Positions 58,845-64,000 of a stretch of DNA of 64,000 bases are shown here, piece after piece. Origin of the DNA: Patella vulgata (Eukaryota > Mollusca > Gastropoda > Patellidae); assembly GCF_932274485.2 (NCBI RefSeq), contig NC_065886.2, forward strand, positions 20,225,501 to 20,289,500, in the 5' to 3' direction. The notes below the pieces were generated by a model, which saw nothing but the letters and a program-made list of their open reading frames with translations, did not search any database and was not told where the DNA came from. Made by a program: the position numbers and the translations under genes. Position 1 is the stretch's first letter. Each line of letters starts with the position of its first letter.

Positions 58845-61612
58845 CTTGTATTACTGTATTAGCTTGATAACGTTGAGAGAATACTCTTCGAAACGTCGCC
58901 CAAATAAATAAGTAGCTGTTTTTCCATAAGTATGTGTTTTTTGTGTATTGCTCTACCCAGTTACTAAATGCCTCTTAAAGATTATTATCGCCATCAATAT
59001 GGAGATGTGGCAGTAACCTCTATCAATACAGTCAACAGGTTAGAGGGAAAATATGATCTCATTATTCTTGTATTACTGTATTAGCTTGATAACGTTGAGA
59101 GAATACTCTTCGAAACGTCGCCCAAATAAATAAGTAGCTGTTTTTCCATAAGTATGTGTTTTTTGTGTATTGCTCTACCCAGTTACTAAATGCCTCTTAA
59201 AGATTATTATCGCCATCAATATGGAGATGTGGCAGTAACCTCTATCAATACAGTCAACAGGTTAGAGGGAAAATATGATCTCATTATTCTTGTATTACTG
59301 TATTAGCTTGATAACGTTGAGAGAATACTCTTCGAAACGTCGCCCAAATAAATAAGTAGCTGTTTTTCCATAAGTATGTGTTTTTTGTGTATTGCTCTAC
59401 CCAGTTACTAAATGCCTCTTAAAGATTATTATCGCCATCAATATGGAGATGTGGCAGTAACCTCTATCAATACAGTCAACAGGTTAGAGGGAAAATATGA
59501 TCTCATTATTCTTGTATTACTGTATTAGCTTGATAACGTTGAGAGAATACTCTTCGAAACGTCGCCCAAATAAATAAGTAGCTGTTTTTCCATAAGTATG
59601 TGTTTTTTGTGTATTGCTCTACCCAGTTACTAAATGCCTCTTAAAGATTATTATCGCCATCAATATGGAGATGTGGCAGTAACCTCTATCAATACAGTCA
59701 ACAGGTTAGAGGGAAAATATGATCTCATTATTCTTGTATTACTGTATTAGCTTGATAACGTTGAGAGAATACTCTTCGAAACGTCGCCCAAATAAATAAG
59801 TAGCTGTTTTTCCATAAGTATGTGTTTTTTGTGTATTGCTCTACCCAGTTACTAAATGCCTCTTAAAGATTATTATCGCCATCAATATGGAGATGTGGCA
59901 GTAACCTCTATCAATACAGTCAACAGGTTAGAGGGAAAATATGATCTCATTATTCTTGTATTACTGTATTAGCTTGATAACGTTGAGAGAATACTCTTCG
60001 AAACGTCGCCCAAATAAATAAGTAGCTGTTTTTCCATAAGTATGTGTTTTTTGTGTATTGCTCTACCCAGTTACTAAATGCCTCTTAAAGATTATTATCG
60101 CCATCAATATGGAGATGTGGCAGTAACCTCTATCAATACAGTCAACAGGTTAGAGGGAAAATATGATCTCATTATTCTTGTATTACTGTATTAGCTTGAT
60201 AACGTTGAGAGAATACTCTTCGAAACGTCGCCCAAATAAATAAGTAGCTGTTTTTCCATAAGTATGTGTTTTTTGTGTATTGCTCTACCCAGTTACTAAA
60301 TGCCTCTTAAAGATTATTATCGCCATCAATATGGAGATGTGGCAGTAACCTCTATCAATACAGTCAACAGGTTAGAGGGAAAATATGATCTCATTATTCT
60401 TGTATTACTGTATTAGCTTGATAACGTTGAGAGAATACTCTTCGAAACGTCGCCCAAATAAATAAGTAGCTGTTTTTCCATAAGTATGTGTTTTTTGTGT
60501 ATTGCTCTACCCAGTTACTAAATGCCTCTTAAAGATTATTATCGCCATCAATATGGAGATGTGGCAGTAACCTCTATCAATACAGTCAACAGGTTAGAGG
60601 GAAAATATGATCTCATTATTCTTGTATTACTGTATTAGCTTGATAACGTTGAGAGAATACTCTTCGAAACGTCGCCCAAATAAATAAGTAGCTGTTTTTC
60701 CATAAGTATGTGTTTTTTGTGTATTGCTCTACCCAGTTACTAAATGCCTCTTAAAGATTATTATCGCCATCAATATGGAGATGTGGCAGTAACCTCTATC
60801 AATACAGTCAACAGGTTAGAGGGAAAATATGATCTCATTATTCTTGTATTACTGTATTAGCTTGATAACGTTGAGAGAATACTCTTCGAAACGTCGCCCA
60901 AATAAATAAGTAGCTGTTTTTCCATAAGTATGTGTTTTTTGTGTATTGCTCTACCCAGTTACTAAATGCCTCTTAAAGATTATTATCGCCATCAATATGG
61001 AGATGTGGCAGTAACCTCTATCAATACAGTCAACAGGTTAGAGGGAAAATATGATCTCATTATTCTTGTATTACTGTATTAGCTTGATAACGTTGAGAGA
61101 ATACTCTTCGAAACGTCGCCCAAATAAATAAGTAGCTGTTTTTCCATAAGTATGTGTTTTTTGTGTATTGCTCTACCCAGTTACTAAATGCCTCTTAAAG
61201 ATTATTATCGCCATCAATATGGAGATGTGGCAGTAACCTCTATCAATACAGTCAACAGGTTAGAGGGAAAATATGATCTCATTATTCTTGTATTACTGTA
61301 TTAGCTTGATAACGTTGAGAGAATACTCTTCGAAACGTCGCCCAAATAAATAAGTAGCTGTTTTTCCATAAGTATGTGTTTTTTGTGTATTGCTCTACCC
61401 AGTTACTAAATGCCTCTTAAAGATTATTATCGCCATCAATATGGAGATGTGGCAGTAACCTCTATCAATACAGTCAACAGGTTAGAGGGAAAATATGATC
61501 TCATTATTCTTGTATTACTGTATTAGCTTGATAACGTTGAGAGAATACTCTTCGAAACGTCGCCCAAATAAATAAGTAGCTGTTTTTCCATAAGTATGTG
61601 TTTTTTGTGTAT
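58845..61612 (-). repeat. 222-bp tandem array, inverted half
   Basis: The orientation flips at 58844/58845. A partial unit to 58980 is followed by eleven full units ending (TCTTAAAG) at 59202, 59424 and so on every 222 bp to 61422, then a partial unit of about 190 bp. All are reverse complements of the forward unit and look identical to one another. The array's right end falls 27 bp away, in unit phase, from its left end. Confidence 0.97.
58863..58897 (+). ncRNA. hammerhead-like motif, first inverted unit (plus strand)
   Basis: CTTGATAACGTTGAGAGAAT, then ACTCTTCGAAACGTC, here on the plus strand. Repeats of the same motif follow every 222 bp to about 61560. See the minus-strand entry at 57256 for the core comparison. 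Confidence 0.4.
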
Positions 61613-61624
61613 TGGACTATTTAC
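61613..61624 (+). repeat. 12-bp direct repeat, right flank of the array
   Basis: TGGACTATTTAC, matching 57158-57169 in direct orientation. Confidence 0.75.
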
Positions 61625-62570
61625 GTTGTCTAAAAGCTTCAGCTCAAAATATTGAGTCGCCTTAAAGTGATCGACTATTGGATGGCAAGAGGTAATTAAA
61701 TGGTAGTCTCTATCATTTAGACAACTATTGAAGACTAGGAGGTACTGGGTGACCGAGATTAATTAAATGTTAGCAGTAACCTGCATATTATAACCCTATA
61801 ACAGGCTAGAAAAGACCCTCTCTCCGAAACCCGAAATTATAGCGGGAAGTTCTGTTTATTTAAATTATACAATACAAATGTATATCACACTGAATCAGTA
61901 CACCTAAAACACACATGTTCTAAATCGCCTTTAAAAATAAATATGGCACTTCTGTTTGGGGCGCTAATGGACTCTAGGGTACAAGGACACGTCAAAAAAT
62001 AGAACCTTGATCTAGCGGAAGACGAAGAGCAGTGTGATATCTTGGTTTGTTTTGTTAGACTAAAATACATATGGTGTCCATATTTGACTCACTAGATAGT
62101 CTGTATAATAACATATTATTATGTACATTGATCTATATGGAAAACATATAGGCTACACCTATGTACAAAACACAGCCTGTAGTTACTTCGTAGTTTGTAT
62201 TCGTGCTGTCGGGACATAACCAGGTACACGTTTATCTTTGTGGGTAAAATTTATTTGTTTTTTTAAAAATTTTTGATACTAATCTTATTCGAGAATAGCT
62301 GTTTAGAATTATAATTACTACTTTAGTAAAATTATTTACAAGGAATCGGTATTCCAGTGTTAATATTCATAAATGTGAAATTTGACATAAGCTATCGCAT
62401 AAAACGTCGAATCTGTAAAAATAAAAATAATGTGTGATGTACATTCATATTTATTAACACACTTTAATTTGTAATGTATTTCTATTCTATGTATAGCTAG
62501 CCATTTTGCTATGTACGTGTATGTTTCTCTTGATAAGTGGTTTTCCAACATTGTTTCTACGATAACGGTC
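61625..62570. other. interval starting with a MITE-like fragment
   Basis: Immediately right of the array, CTTCAGCTCAAAATATTGAG and TCG (about 61637-61660) repeat a segment of the TTAA-flanked MITE (about 53926-53948). The rest is AT-rich and unrecognised. Confidence 0.5.
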
Positions 62571-62830
62571 AAGCATTATATTTTATACATTCCCCCGTTT
62601 TTCGAAGAAAGCAGTGGAGTATCAAAATGGTTCGTCCGTCTGTCTGTGAATGCCATATCTAAATTCGATGCTCAGCATTTCTGAGTTTGTCGGTTCTAAA
62701 TGATTGAGCTAGCGAAAGAAACTTGGTATACTTTCATTACATCAGTACCTTGAAGAAGTTCGATAATGGGCATTTTTTCTTTAGTTAAGCATAGTGGTAG
62801 GTGCTTTGATTGGCCAATGCCTTACAGAAA
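62571..62830 (+). repeat. family C element, short copy
   Basis: Head ATTCCCCCGTTTTTCGAAGA, TGGTTCGTCCGTCTGTCTGT, then one to two units with AAACTTGGTATACTTTCATT, ACATCAGTACCTTGAAGAAG and TTCGATAATGGGCATTTTTT. It matches 43108-43620. Confidence 0.75.
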
Positions 62831-63334
62831 AATAAATGAGCAAGTAATTAATGAAGTTCGTCTATTTATTTCAAAATTGAACCTGGGAACAACAAATTGA
62901 CTATTATTATAAACTTAGACTTGCGCAATGATTTTATTTTAAATATTTGCTATGTTTATTTGTATACCTTATGGAATTGAGAACTGTATTATAGTTATTG
63001 TCCTTGGAAACGTCGAAAGTCGCCCTTCAATATGCCGATGATTAAGAAATGTTCTATTTGTAATAATGTACTATTTAATCCACACAGTATGATCATATAT
63101 CTACAGGGCCGTATGTTCTAAACTTAGTTTACACCGGCGATTTTTTATTTAAATTTGAGTGAAATGTATCCCATTACTTTGTAAATCGACCGTTTATTTG
63201 AATTTAGCCATTTGAAACGCGTTCAGTAACACTATAATGTATTATTTTAAACTTGCGTCTAATACTTCTTAACGAAATCTCACTATTGTAATAGCAGTGT
63301 GTATTGGTTAACACGTCAAAAGACGTGTTAATGT
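62831..63334. other. AT-rich interval, nothing recognised
   Basis: No features supported. Confidence 0.4.
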
Positions 63335-64000
63335 TTAACAATGTGGTCGTATATTGTCGACTCCCACATCCGTCCGGCGGCCGGTGAGCCGGCGTCCACA
63401 ATTGCTTGTGTGGACGCTCTAGACGATAAAGTTAATATCCGGTTGACTTTAAATCCAAACACAGTGTTTAAGGTCATGAGACGAAGAATCCTATTGATTT
63501 TCAACTATTTCCGACAAGCACTTCCAGTGTTATGGCCCTTGGCCTATTTAAAAAATCTTGTAGAAGCTCTAGAGTCTAACATTAATATCCGATTGACTTT
63601 AAATTTATACACAGTGTTTAAGGTCATAAGACGAAGAAAACTATCCGATTGACACAGTGTTTAAGGTCATGAGACGAAGAAGCCTATTGATTCTCAAAGA
63701 TTTCCAGAGTGTTTAGGGTCATGAAATGAAGAATCCTATTGTTTAAGGTCAAAAGACGAAGAAGACTGTTGATTTTTAACGATTTCCGATAATTACTGCC
63801 ATAGTTATGGCCCTTGATCACTTTAAAAAATCTTGTGGACGCTTTAGAGGCTAAAGTTAATATCCGATTGCCTTATATTAAATACAGTGTTTAAGGCTCA
63901 TAAGACGAAATATCCTATCAATTCAAATGATTATGGAAATTGATATTAAATGTTTTGTATGCTAAATGTGAGAATTGGGCAAAATTAGAAATCAAATGGG
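63335..64000 (+). repeat. family A element running off the window
   Basis: Head (AATGTGGTCGTATATTGTCG, CCGTCCGGCGGCCG, CCACAATTGCTTGTGTGGAC), then units disrupted by several deletions, so that AGTGTTTAAGGTCATGAGAC recurs at irregular short spacing around 63640-63760. From about 63920 the unique tail begins (TTGTATGCTAAATGTGAGAA), and the window ends inside it. Confidence 0.85.

Noticed and set aside
57170-61612. CRISPR-like regular array
   Set aside because: Units are 222 bp and identical throughout with no spacers, in a eukaryotic context, and half the array is inverted.

Overview
The window looks like repeat-dense, AT-rich intergenic and intronic DNA from an invertebrate nuclear genome, most likely a mollusc. 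The evidence is split genes with GT/AG introns, two tRNA-headed SINE families, short inverted-repeat transposons, and elements built of tandem repeats behind a CCGTCC microsatellite, a type described from bivalves and gastropods. No bacterial gene layout, rRNA gene, intact tRNA gene or CRISPR array is visible. The species assignment is inference; the repeat types are read from the sequence.

Only one host gene is supported with some confidence: the 3' end of a plus-strand gene, with exons at 1060-1201 and 2591-2623 that join in frame and end in a basic tail. Three further short open stretches behind plausible splice acceptors (14631-14721, 35808-36050, 38214-38322) are weak exon candidates. 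Most other open frames lie inside repeats.

The rest is a layered record of insertions. SINE family S1 has about 25 copies or fragments, many with 5' truncation. SINE family S2 has a different head but the same 3' end as S1. Three families of tandem-unit elements (A with exact 150-bp units, B and C) occur throughout; A and B share a 5' head and a 3' hairpin. A roughly 400-bp TA-flanked MITE family (M) has eight copies or fragments. There are also a hAT-like nest at 39127-41280 with a transposase remnant and a second hAT-like element inside it, a TTAA-flanked MITE at 53820-54332 whose empty site survives next door, an 869-bp palindrome-rich MITE splitting a SINE at 32022-32890, and a perfect 54-bp-arm hairpin at 20597-20718.

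The most striking object is at 57170-61612: 7 full 222-bp units in one orientation, a rearranged apex, then 11 full units in the opposite orientation plus a partial one. The units are nearly identical and the whole block sits between two copies of a 12-bp direct repeat, as if inserted as one piece. Each full unit carries a hammerhead-ribozyme-like motif of the sort found in Penelope-like elements and retrozymes. It has two deviations in the catalytic core, and the apex copy has lost exactly the segment that contains the motif.
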